Source of the DNA: Adiantum capillus-veneris
Taxonomy: Eukaryota; Streptophyta; Polypodiopsida; Polypodiales; Pteridaceae
DNA: 64,000 nucleotides
Direction: 5' to 3'
NCBI GenBank assembly: GCA_014529385.2
Contig: CM043968.1
Location: 3,436,501-3,500,500, forward strand
Shown here: positions 37,293-48,074 of the stretch, piece by piece
Layout: each line of letters begins with the position of its first letter
Position numbering within the stretch: the stretch's first letter is position 1
Translations under genes and position numbers: made by a program
Notes under the pieces: model-generated
Told to the model about the DNA's origin: nothing
What the model saw: only the letters and a program-made list of their open reading frames with translations
Databases searched by the model: none

Positions 37293-38552
37293 ATGGAGTC
37301 TTCTGCACGTGACTCTTTACATAACATAACTTCTTGTGACTTTCATAATGTTAGAGAGGATGATCTTTGGAAACCCATATCTTTTTGTGTGAATGACTAG
37401 GTAACAATGCTTACTTCATGCAAAGGTGTACACAGAGTAAAGAGAACTATATGTGATAAAGTAAAAACCCATTGGAAAGGTTGTGTTCGTGGTTTCAAAG
37501 TGACCGACAATGGCTCGCTAGCTAGGGTTCAACATGTGTACATGGCCAAGGATATGGTGTTAGACTTGGACGAGCATCCCACACTGCATTCTTACTGTAA
37601 GTAAAACAAAAACTTCTATTTGATACAATGAATTTTTCATTCTCGCATTGTTTTTTCTCATTTTTTTAATTCCATTTCAGATATATTTCCTTAAACAGTT
37701 GTGGAATGGCAGCCTGTGGAGAGTCTAAGTGGGAGGTTCAAAGCAATGCATAAAGGGATTGCAGATGCTATGTATACTGACAAGCCACTTTATTTTTACA
37801 AAACAATGGATATGTTTGTCTATTTTGCAGAATACAAGGTTCCATCATGAGAAGGTGCATATGGAGAACTACATCAGTTACCCTTTCCCACCATAAGTTC
37901 ACTTGACTGGGAAGCTTCTGATGCATGTACTATATCAAGCTTTAAATCAAAGATCAAAGAAGACATCCTTAAAGCTATGTTGCCCATCAGGATATCAAGA
38001 AGGATTAAAGTTCAATGGTTCTTGCCTATACATGTCTTTGTGGCATGTTTCAAAACAATGGACTTGCAGAGGACAAAGACGATGTGGCTTAATAGAAGAC
38101 TTTCTATGGTTGAACTGGATAATGTACTTGGAGACGGATGGAGTACCAAAAAAACTTTCCATATTGACGATAATATTAGTTGTAGAGTCAGCCCCAACTC
38201 TATGTCTATCTCATATCAACTATGTCATTAATTTGTAGTTCTGGGCTCTGACTATAGGAGATGGAGAAGAAAATTAGGTATTTGGGTTCCTCTCGAATAT
38301 GAGGAAAATTGTCCAGAGTTTCAACTAAAGGTCACAGTCCATCCACACACTGAGCATAGAAGCCTTATAGTAACAACGAATCGGAGACTACAGGATGTTA
38401 GAGAATCTCTTGAGTTACTTGATGTAACATCTCCTGAGTATAGATTTAAAGTGGATGGAATTGTGGTGAGCACAAGGATGGAGAGTTCAACCTTTTGCAT
38501 CACATGCCTTCCCCCAAAAAGAGTTGTATTTGATCCACTTGCAAAGACTTGA
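37293..38552 (+). pseudogene. Unrecognised two-exon gene with four premature stops
   Basis: Exon 1 runs 37293-37596 and opens MESSARDSLHNITSC; its donor is GTAAGT. Exon 2 runs from 37681 (after TTTCAG) to the terminal TGA at 38552. One frame covers both exons, about 391 residues. It is interrupted at 37398-37400 (TAG), near 37693 (TAA), near 37848 (TGA) and 38229-38231 (TAA); each is one C-to-T change from CAG, CAA or CGA. Notable segments are HWKGCVRGFKVTDNGSLARV, LYFYKTMDMFVYFAEYK, IRISRRIKVQWFLPIHVFV and LGSDYRRWRRKLGIWVPLEY. I know no family with this pattern, and I see no signal peptide or membrane span. It converges on the histone-like gene, 230 bp away. Confidence 0.6.
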
Positions 38553-38782
38553 AAAAACAGGTTCAATATTGTAATCATTGCATTTTGCAAATATATTTGT
38601 CTTTTCTATAGACCTTATTGTGATCATTATTTATGTTGTTTTAAACTGACGTTACACAATGATACACATTTAAGAATTGAATCGTTGGTATTAAGTATTT
38701 GAAGTACAAAATTATGAACCACCAAAGGTATATGTTCATATGGACAAAATGAACAAAAGTGTACATAACTTTTGTGGAGTAA

Positions 38783-39394
38783 TCAATCATGAAACTCCAC
38801 TTTTCTTTTTGCCTGAGAGGAATCTGCATCCTTAGAGACCCTTTGTCTTTTGTGTTCAGGAGGGGGTGAAGTCATTTCAGGAGGGGGGGGTGGTGACTTA
38901 GGCTCCTGAGGGCTTGGCACGGGGGACTTGGCAGGGGTTGGTGCTTTAGGTTCCTGAGGAGTGGTTGGCTTGGGTGACTTGGCAACCTTCTTTGGAAACA
39001 TGAATGGTAGCTTGAAATGTGAGCTAGGTGCCTCTCCCTTACTGTTCTTAGCTGAAAGACGCTTTTGAACCTTGAATTTCAATGGTGAGTGGAATGGATG
39101 GTCCTTTGTATCTACTTTTCTTTTTGCAGGGCTCTTCTTCTTGGTGGGGCTCTTCCTCTTGGCATGGCTCTTCTTTGTAGGACTCTTCTTTGTAGGACTT
39201 TTCTTTGTATGGATCTTCTTTGCAGGACTCTTCTTCTTGTGATCCCTTTTCTTTGCATCCAAACCCTTGGTGGATTTACCTTTCTTTGGTGGCAAAGGAG
39301 ACTCTTCTTCATTTGTAGTTGGTGCCATAGGAGAGTATGGATCATTTGGGTGTATTGATCTTTTCAAAACCATAGAAATAGCCTTCTCTCTCAC
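38783..39394 (-). pseudogene. Lys/Pro-rich basic protein segment with SPKK-like repeats
   Basis: The frame opens MREKAISMVLKRSIHPNDPY and contains tandem KKSPTKK and KSPAKRK units around 39240-39130, then a Pro-rich tail (KSPPPPPEMTSPPPEHKRQR) ending KRKVEFHD. S/T-P-basic-basic motifs are known minor-groove DNA-binding elements in linker histone tails. The frame extends upstream through a TAG (PESWVT then stop then VREKAIS) and an AG acceptor lies just before it, so it could be the last exon of the histone-like gene on the same strand. That linkage is inferred. Confidence 0.5.
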
Positions 39395-40143
39395 CTATGT
39401 GACCCAAGACTCTGGATATTCATGCAATTGCAACAAATAGAAAAAGAAAATAAAGGACATGAATACATACATAGGAAGTCAAAACAAATCAATGGCACAT
39501 GAGATACACACTTACAATGGTGTAGTCATCCTGCACCTTGACTCAAGATATCTCCATGCATTGGCAAGCACCCTCCATCCACAAGATGTTGAGTCTGTTT
39601 GTAAAGGCACTTTTTGATTGTAGTACTTGAAACCTTCTGTATTGTAACATCATTTGTGGTACTCACGTGACCAATGATAATTTTGGCAGCATTGCAAGAG
39701 GACATCAATCAAAAAGCTACTAATAGAAAACAATGGGCCATCAAGAATACATCTTACTTTATACTTACAGTTTAATTCTCCCATGGATACTTGATAATTA
39801 ATTCATAAATTTAATATCTTTCTCCAAAAGATTGAAGTTAATAAGACTCAATGTCCTCTACAAAAAAATAACAATTATCTAGGAATATTATAGAATATTA
39901 TAAATTGTTAGGATTTAAAATTTAGCCTTCATCATAGGGATATAATATGTAATTGCAGGTCAGCATGTCAAAATCTTCAAAAAAACTTGAAAGTCTTCCT
40001 TGCTTGTTAAATAGACATGGAAATTTGAATAGCTATAGCCTTTGGAAGATCTCTCATAAGACACCTGAAGTCAAAGAAAAAATATCCCCCAATGAGGCCC
40101 TTGTAGGCGCACATGCATTAATTAGCAAAGAAGCAACACATAC

Positions 40144-41000
40144 CTGAGATAGATAAAGAGCACAGTATCTCCAAGCTCAATGTTGGGGTTTACAAGCATA
40201 CTTGTGTCTTGAGGGAATTTGTCAAGGTACACCTCATTATCCCCACACATGGAGACATCTACAACCATTTGGCCTGTCACTTTTTCATAAAGGAGAGAGT
40301 TGGATGCTCTTAAAATTTCTGCTTGCTCTATAAGGATAGCATCCTCTGACATCATGTCTTGCTCCCTCTCAACCTCATTGCCCGCTTTGATATCCTGAGC
40401 CTTTCTTGTCTCATACTGATGTGTAACATCTTGAATGACAACCCCTGAATTCTTTTGCTTCTTGGAAGGGGGAATATTTAAAATTTGGAAGGCCCTAAGA
40501 TCCTCACTAGGAACAATCTCAAGAGCCTTATCAAACTTGTACCTCAGCCTTGACACAAGCACAAAATCTTTGCTCATCAGTGTGACTCTGTGAGCAAATG
40601 GAATTGCAATGTAGCTATCATTCATAAAGTCAATAAGGAAATCCTCAGCAGCCTCCTAAAGGCACATCAAGACTTGAGATTTCCACCTTGCTGAAACAAA
40701 GATTTTGATATTCAACATGTTCACAAGTCTATTTGATATTTCTTTGACAGCTCTCATGAAGGGTAGATTTGGAATAAGAAGACAAGTAGACTTTTGTGCT
40801 TTTCTTATCTCCTTAGAGATTTGAGTTGATAATTCAATCACTTCCTAGCAGTAGCCCTTTGGCGAGGTTCTGTAGGTGGTTTCTCTTCTTTCTTCCCAAC
40901 CAATTCTTCTTGGTTGTCATCATCATCTTTCTTTGAGCTTGGTAAACTTTCCTTGTTGTTTGATTTGTCATTGCCATTTGATGGTTGGAAAGTGCTTTGT
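40144..41000 (-). pseudogene. Divergent histone H3/CENH3-like gene, interrupted
   Basis: From 40841 the frame reads KEIRKAQKSTCLLIPNLPFM, matching the H3 alpha-N and alpha-1 region ([20 protein letters not shown]); LLIP also matches plant CENH3. It continues RWKSQVLMCL, a TAG where H3 has Gln, then EAAEDFLIDFM (alpha-2) and HRVTLMSKDFVLVSRLR, matching RVTxMxKDxxLxxR of loop 2 and alpha-3. Loop 1 is about six residues longer than in CENH3. Upstream in another frame a Lys/Asp-rich tail ends PRQRATARK. After the fold comes an unusual extension of over 100 residues (FQILNIPPSKKQKNS onward) to a good donor, CAG|GTATGT, at 40144. A one-base shift near 40845 and the TAG make it inactive. Confidence 0.7.
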
Positions 41001-41049
41001 CCTTTGCCACAAATTAGTCAAAACAAAGCCCGTCGGAAGTTCAAGGGAC

Positions 41050-41360
41050 TCCTAAAATATCCCGAACAATGCGATAAGAGTACCTACCACATTCTGGAAG
41101 AGGACGCTATCATGTCGTGAGGGAGACTAAAAAAATATCGCAAGACACGATAGGACGTCCTCCCACAGTTTGGAAGAGACACCTATCGCGTCGTGAGGAA
41201 ACAATAAGAAATACCGCAGGAAGCGATAGGCAGTCCTCCACAATCTGGATATGCTCGCAATTGTGTCATGAGGATTCAAACTTGAACAAATATAGCAGGA
41301 AGCGATAAGAGATCCTCCCACAGTCTGGAAGTTCTCGCTATCGCGTCGCTCGGGCAGGTT
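41050..41360. repeat. Tandem array of 76-79 bp units, each a potential hairpin
   Basis: Four degenerate units have anchors GCGATA/ACGATA at 41071, 41147, 41223 and 41302. The second unit holds GACACGATAGG then, 25 bases on, CCTATCGCGTC, pairing at 10 of 11 positions. Other units keep the same architecture with mismatches. The array lies directly upstream of the histone-like coding remnant on its strand. Confidence 0.85.
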
Positions 41361-42882
41361 AGGTGAAATATCGTAAAAGGGCGTGTGTGGGCCGATGAAG
41401 AAAATGCGACATAAGATTAAATAAGAGATGCGGAGGATGCTAAGTATGCAACGACACGAACGTGTTGTTTAGGGGAGATGAAAAATGAACATGTGACATG
41501 AACTTTTTATAGATCCAACCATCCGTATAGTGTCCTTTGAAATTTTGCCACATGGAACGTGTGCATGAGTGACACATGTCATAATGGTCATTTTTTGACT
41601 CCTTATACAAGCTTGATCTTGTATTTTTTTGGCATGTTATTTTTAGTTTGGTGCCGCAAAGCGCAAGAATCCTATAAACTTAAGCTTTCAAGCTCTCTAG
41701 TTCTGTCACTTCAACTCTATTTTAGAGCTCTCTCCCCTTATCCATCACGGTTGTCCTGCACAATGTGAGGGTGGGTGCTTGCAAAGCTTGCCTCAATGCA
41801 CTATCGCTCTGTTTGGGTTTTGTCACAGTAATGGGGTACACTCCCCTTCAAATCAATGCAAACAAGATCATGCTACTTGAGAGAGCTGCAACGCATAGAA
41901 ATTTGGGTATGCTGCAGAATTCAATGCCTCAAGAGCAGGATACTTTCTTTGCTACTCTAGCTATTCAGCAGTAGCTGAGGAGACAAATGTCAACCTTCTA
42001 GGGGGCTATAAAAGAAGAAAGTTTTTGAGATATAGGGGTGACATGCCTAGTGATGCCAAAAAAATCAAAAACTGATGTAAAACTAACAACATTTGCGTAA
42101 ACATATCTGTTTTGAAATTGAATCTCTTTAGAAAGACTCGGTACAAAGTTTCAAAGTGAAGCATTAATCTCCATTTGTGGTTAAGAAGCATGGTGTTTGA
42201 TCTCATCCATTCTAATTGCCTCCCATAGAAACAATTGAATAATTCCTTTAGTGCATTGCTCCTTCTTTGTCCCTGTAGGGAGACATTGTAGCATGAACTA
42301 ATCGCAACTCACACAAAATTATCAAATCCATGGATCGGCAACCCGGATAGGGCATGGAAGCATGAGCATTGGATGAATAGAAATAGAGGATTAAAGAGAT
42401 TACCTCTCCAATGCAAGAAGAGATTAGCCATGGCAAGACTAACTCTAAACATAATCTAATCACCAATCTAGCAACTCCTACACACATCAAGTCCACCGAA
42501 GTCCAGCTTACCATAGACTAGAAACCCCAAGCACACTAATGATAAGCACGCACTAATTACACATGTCAATCACGTCACTTCATCAACAACTACACACACG
42601 AGGTGAATGGTGCTAGAGCTTAATAAAACCTATCTATACACAAGCAAACAATAGGGCACACACACTAATTACAAGATTAAGACCCAATTTAATCAACCTA
42701 ATTAGTGATGCTAAATATCACAAATCGAATGCTTATGGAAGAATAGGAGTGGTTAATAGCAAGAAGTACATACATCTCTCAAATCTAGAATAAAGGAAGT
42801 GTAATACTACTTCATGACAAGATGAAATGTAGAGAAGAAGTAGACTAATGAGAAAATAGGAATTGGATTAATCAAGAAGAGC
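41361..42882. other. Unassigned AT-rich spacer
   Basis: No exon, LTR or terminal repeat is recognised. Short open frames here lack family motifs. Confidence 0.5.
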
Positions 42883-43280
42883 TAATGGTCACTTGATCAT
42901 GCAGTGTCCTAAGTTGAAGGCCAAAGAGGCTAAGAAGAAAGAGAGTGGTTCCACTGCAAATGTTGGTTCTACTACAAATGAAGCTATTGTTGAGTCTTTT
43001 GTGGGAAATTGTGATGTTGATGTTGATGCAGAGTGGAATTTTGGTGCATAGTGCACTTATAACCCTGATGTCCATGATGCATGCATGTCAGTTGCTGCAG
43101 ATTCACATGTGTGGTATTTTCACAGCGGTGCTACAAAGCACATTACCTCACATTGTGATTTGTTTACCTCTCTTGAGTCTTTCCCTCATGGGAATTCAGT
43201 TACCTGTGCCAACAATGCCTCTTATCCAATTGAGGGAGTTGGAAAGATTGTGCTTACTTTTGCAAATGGTATGGGCCACA
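42883..43280 (+). pseudogene. Copia nucleocapsid-protease fragment
   Basis: The plus strand carries CPKLKAKEAKKKESG, VDVDAEWNFGA, a TAG in place of Glu, then VWYFHSGATKHITSH and SVTCANNASYPIEGVGKIVL. It is clearly the same family as the complete Copia. The catalytic Asp of DSGAT is His here (TTT CAC AGC), which would abolish protease activity. Homology stops near 43270. Confidence 0.88.
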
Positions 43281-43583
43281 CTAATTTCTCCATAACAAAA
43301 ACTCTATGACCCAAAGGCCAAAGACTAGTATCTCATCTTCTACAAGACTTTTATTAATTGTAGTCATAGAGTGTGAGTGTGTGTGTTGCTTGCTGAATTT
43401 GTGAGCCTTTTTCCCCTTCCTTGGTCGACCCCTCTTTCTCCTCACTCTTTCCTGCACCCCATTGGTCCATGCTAGTGCCTAGCTAATCAGAGGATTCCTT
43501 CATAACTAGCAAGGGATGTAGCATTGTGATAAGTGTCCCCCTTTCCCCTTTTGAGAGAGAGATTAGATTATTATTTTAATGAA

Positions 43584-43807
43584 GCTAAATTCTGATTGGA
43601 CCTCTAGGTCTACTAGCCAGTAGGAATTTAGCTAGCTTATGGGCTGCTTAGTTCTCATTAGACCCCTTTGTAGACTATCCAGTAGGAATTTAGGGGTCTT
43701 AGCTTTCATTGGTTCTTTGTATAGGCTTTTTCTAAATTTTTTAAGTTCAATTTACTCAAGCTTAATTCCTATTGGTCCTTGCCATAGTCCATCCAATAGG
43801 AATTAGG
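43584..43807. repeat. Cluster of three hairpins sharing one stem sequence
   Basis: Stem pairs are 43584-43599 with 43617-43632, about 43646-43660 with 43679-43693, and 43761-43775 with 43793-43807. The third is a perfect 13-bp stem (TAATTCCTATTGG and CCAATAGGAATTA). The arms are variants of one sequence, so the unit was duplicated. Confidence 0.8.
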
Positions 43808-44084
43808 CTTGAATGGGGGCAACTTTTCTAGATGCTTGACATGTGTCCTTAATGCCTCTTGTGTCTTGGGCATGCCTTGAGTGTGTGGGTGGGTGTGTGT
43901 TCTCTCTCATCTCCTACCTTTAGGGCTCACCCCCTCCTTTGTAGGAAGTTGTTGACTTTATGAAGCACTTCAAGCACCTCAAAGTTGGGCATGGTTCCCA
44001 CCTAATGGTCCTAGGCGTAAAGACTTTTAACACTAATCTTTGGAGGTCTTAATGAAGCTTAACCTAGGGTCTTTCAAATATCCA

Positions 44085-44246
44085 TTGGATGCATATTGTT
44101 GTTTGGTAGACCATCTCCTTTTGGACCCCCCTGTTGAGAAAGGTCTAACAGCACATATCCATATTCTAATCCTTGTTCCCTTCTACCTTCCCATATTAAA
44201 GTATCAAAGTAGTATGATAAAATCATTTGTGATAGGTAGATATTAA
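44085..44246. repeat. LTR-like fragment related to the Gypsy-A LTR
   Basis: The stretch from CACATATCCATATTCTAATC to GATAAAATCATTTG aligns by eye with CACATGTCTATATTCTAACC to GAGAAAATCATTTG at 36785-36872. It is probably a degraded solo LTR or fragment of that family. Confidence 0.45.
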
Positions 44247-45203
44247 ATTTTATGACACACCCATAAATAAACAGTGTAGTTATAAGCTTATGGTAGTCAA
44301 CCACAGAATTATATAACCATCAGCTCCATCATGCATAGTATTGACCACCTACAATGACATCCCCACTAACATCATTAGTGCTCAATAGTGGGTGTATACG
44401 ACATAAAAATTGAGTTCTTGTCAATGCTCTAGAGATGCAAGGCGGACCTAGCCATAATAAATCCTAGTGTAGAAAAATCATTAGATAATTAAATTAGCAA
44501 ATACATAGTTGATATGTCTAAACAGTTGTGAACATGTGTACTATGAGATACGTGGATGTAATGAAAAACCTACCTGCATCAATAACTCAAAAATATATAG
44601 ACCAAGATTACCATCATGAAAGCAGACATGGCTATGAAAGATGAGAATATTATACGATAAGAATCACACCTACCAATTAAAGAACAACATCAACACACAA
44701 ACAAGAAAGAGGGCGACAGAGCAAGCATCACCCCCCACCCACATAGGTAACTCACAATAAGTCATTTCAAAAATGCAAGAAAGAGACAATGCACTAACAA
44801 ACAAAAAGGTCATCAAGATTGGTGGTATGCATGACGATTGGACCCAAGCTGACATGGAAGAGGATGAATACATGCCGAAAGGAGCTATGTCCATGTGTTT
44901 TTGTGCATGTGCCCATGTGTATGTACATGAAATATAACATACCTATGTATACGTATTAGTGTGTACATACATGCATGAATCAATGCATAGATGCACATCA
45001 GCACATACATGTGTGATGATATGCTTGCATGTATGTTTGTATCTTAAAAATCATGCACCTCTTTAACAACTCTTCAATGTTTAGCCATTGCATCATGAAA
45101 GAGAACCATGAAGCTTTGAAACACACTAGATGAATTAGCAAAGGACATAAAATTAGAATATGTTTTGAGAAAAAATAAATGCTACAATACACAGCATTAT
45201 GAG

Positions 45204-45204
<1 letters not shown>
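44247..45204. other. Unassigned spacer
   Basis: Nothing recognisable was seen in this AT-rich stretch. Confidence 0.5.
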
Positions 45205-45294
<90 letters not shown>

Positions 45295-45355
45295 CCCTCA
45301 CACAGACACACACACAGAGCAAACACACACACAACACACACACACACACACACAC
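45205..45355. repeat. Compound microsatellite (CT)n(CA)n
   Basis: CT repeats at 45205-45241 pass directly into CA repeats to 45293, then interrupted CA repeats to 45355. Confidence 0.97.
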
Positions 45356-46520
45356 TTTGTCACTTCATCTATCTATGATTGCTTCATCCAGCCACACAAA
45401 CACTTACACTTGATTCACTAATGCATCAGATGTTTATTTTGTCGTGTGGGTGATTACCTTGAGTCACCTTTTTGTGTGGATTACTAGTATGATATTTTCA
45501 CAGTTACTACTTATTTACTTGTATTTAATATATCACTCTTGTGCATTTGCAGCACTATCACTTTGACCTGACCTTAGCAATGGCCTGATTGTGGTTGTGG
45601 CTTTGACACTGGTCACTTTTATCTATGGTATACTAGTTGTAAATTCCCTTGATAATCAGTCAACCTTAAGATACTCTTGTCTCAAGCCTTTAATAGCAAT
45701 ATCAATATGACCTGACCATATCCAATGGAGTGCTACCCACTTGATGCTTTTAAAGGATCTAAATATCTCACCTCTAGTGGACCTAATCCCAGCTTGGTCT
45801 ATCTAAGTTAGCTCTCAATTTTTGTACCTAAGTAACTTGCATTATTGTGTAGAATCTTAAAATATATTCATTTTTAAGGAGTGCTTGATGCTCTATACCA
45901 TGATCTCATATATTTAAGTTGATTGTTCTAACTATGTGGGACCTTCCCCCATGGGGTATGAACAGATTCTTGGACAATAACTATTTGCTCTAAGTCCTAC
46001 CTCAATGTTGGGTTTGTCTCTATTTCCACTTGAGGCATTATTTCCCCATTCGCCCTCTCTCTAGAATTTCAATGGGCTCGGCCCGCCTATGATATTCTCT
46101 CCTTCCATTGCTTGGTATAAGTGGAAGCCCTATCATCTTCTCAAATGTATGTACCCACCCCTCGAATGGGAATACTAGTTGCCTCTTGGGTTACTACAAA
46201 TCATGTGACTCCCTCACATAACTACTCTCCTCTCCTCTTTCTCCCTTCCTCCCTATGCTGACCTGGTACCTGCTGCCCTTTGAATTTTTGTACAAATCTG
46301 CTCTTTTGAGGCCTACAAGAGGCAGTTAGATTCATGGAGTTGGAGCACTTTCCAAGGAGGGCTCTGTTGTCCAACTAAATTCCATCATGATGAGAGTTTT
46401 ACGGAATTGCATATACTTGGAAACTTAATGTACTTTTATGGATGGTCATACTAATCATACAATGCATAAAAAAATTTAGGAAGCAATAGTAAATCTTGAA
46501 GCAACACTAAAGCTAAGAGA
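45356..46520. other. Unassigned sequence, possibly 5' flank of the hAT element
   Basis: No family motif is visible. If the hAT has terminal repeats they should lie here, but none was found by eye. Confidence 0.4.
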
Positions 46521-46547
46521 ATATGGTGTGAGAAAAGGAATAGACTT

Positions 46548-46621
46548 GTTTGAAAATTCTTGAGCATGGTAAAACTATTTCCAAGATCCATTGCTTGATT
46601 TGTAACCATTTTCTTCAATGG
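46548..46621 (+). pseudogene. hAT transposase, first half of BED zinc finger
   Basis: The frame reads KILEHGKTISKIHCLICNHFLQW, with the first CX2C pair and aromatic position of a BED finger. It stops at the Gypsy-C border. The continuation lies 14.3 kb away at 60935. Confidence 0.7.
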
Positions 46622-47525
46622 TGTTTAAGGACATATCAAAAGGGCGCCCAACTGGCTGGACACGTAGCCAGACACCTCATTTGTAGTCAATTATTTTGTC
46701 GAGCTAGTGTAGTGATACTCTATGTAAATCCTAATTCTAGAGTAGCAAGTCAATTCCCTAAGTTGTAATTCTGTCATGACAATTGTAAAGGTCCATGTGA
46801 GCCGGCCAATGGCCATTTAGAATTCCCTAGGTATAAAGGTCAATAACCTTAATGTGAGAAAAGAGCTTATCTTTAGAAGAAGAAGGGAGCTCTAAAAACG
46901 TACGCTCAAGCTACGAGCTGCTCCAACTTGTAATCATCGCAGTTAATGAATGGGTAATCCTTTTTCAATTCCAAAACTTGCATTGTGTTCCTCTTTCTTT
47001 GCTCTTTCAGTCTAATGTAAGCATTGTCAGTTTTGTTGTGGTTCACGACTACGTGTTAGTCAGCCTTAATTGCAGATTTGAGTGCTTAAAACACTGTTTT
47101 TTGTCGTTTTGACCATAGGAGAGTGTTCTTAGACCGTAGGACGACATTTTTGGCATGTTTTGTTGCCGTTTTTATGACCTTTTTCATGATGAATTGTGAT
47201 TTTGGTACCTTGTTGGATTACGACCAGACTTGGTAAGATTGTGCCCCTAGGTGTCCTAGACCTCCTCCTAAAGTTTCATTGCATTTCAAGTCCGTTTGAG
47301 TGTCAAAATGGCGTGATAACCTAGAGCTGTGAGAAAGGGCATAGGTAGATTCCCTTGATCATTGAGTGTTGGTTTGCTTGTCGAGTTGTTGCGTTAGCTT
47401 GTTAAGATTAGATTGACGATCTCAAAGAGTCATCGTGCCCCATCCGAGTCACTTTCGTGAGTATTGACATTATGTTAGTACCAAAAAGCTATGCTGCAGG
47501 CGTTCATCACAGCGACGTGCAAACA
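46622..47525 (+). repeat. Gypsy-C 5' LTR
   Basis: It begins TGTTTAAGGACA and ends GCAAACA. A TATA-like GGTATAAAGG lies near 46829. A possible primer site, TTGGTGCCATTTTCGGG, follows at 47526. Confidence 0.88.
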
Positions 47526-48074
47526 TTGGTGCCATTTTCGGGTATATGATCCTTAGATGGTGAGTGACCTAGTGCGTATTTAGAGCATTCTTCTTTTAAG
47601 ATTTGTCCTTCCATTCCATTTACACTAGCAGTGAAATAGCTAGACACGGTGTTTAGTGCTTGATAGAGTCTAGAAGTCGAGGACTTGCTAGATCTATTCT
47701 TGAGAAGTAAAGAGGGTTGTGAGTGAGATAGCCAAAAGCATTTCACTCTTCGATTTTCTCTATGCTTTCTAAGTGTTGTACCATTTTCTGTTTCAACTTT
47801 ATTTTGTATCATTCTGTTTGTTTTTGTTTCATGTTCATTTCATTACTTAGGAGTAGGGTAAGTAGAAACTAGCACCATCAAATTTGGGCTAAAAGATTGA
47901 GAGAAGAAAGGGTGAAACCATATTTTGGAAAAAATGACCATAACTCTGAAATTTTGAAAATTTGATGGTAGAGACCTCAAAAAAAAGTGATCCAAATTCA
48001 AAAATTTGTGGATCAATGGCATCAACAGACTCTTTACAAGCAATCTAGAAAGTTTGGCCAGATTCTGTGGAGGA

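Noticed and set aside
37293-41000. Alternative genetic code or RNA editing reading TAA/TAG as Gln
   Set aside because: TGA at presumed Arg codons also occurs, frameshifts are present in neighbouring pseudogenes, and retroelements with standard termini share the pattern. Deamination decay explains it more simply, though U-to-C editing in plant organelles was considered.
37293-41360. A single large DNA transposon carrying both convergent genes
   Set aside because: I found no terminal inverted repeats or target duplication around the pair by eye; it remains only a possibility.
45165-45413. Protein-like open frames over CT/CA repeats (also near 14447-14764 and 54221-54507)
   Set aside because: They are dipeptide repeats from microsatellites with no other coding support.
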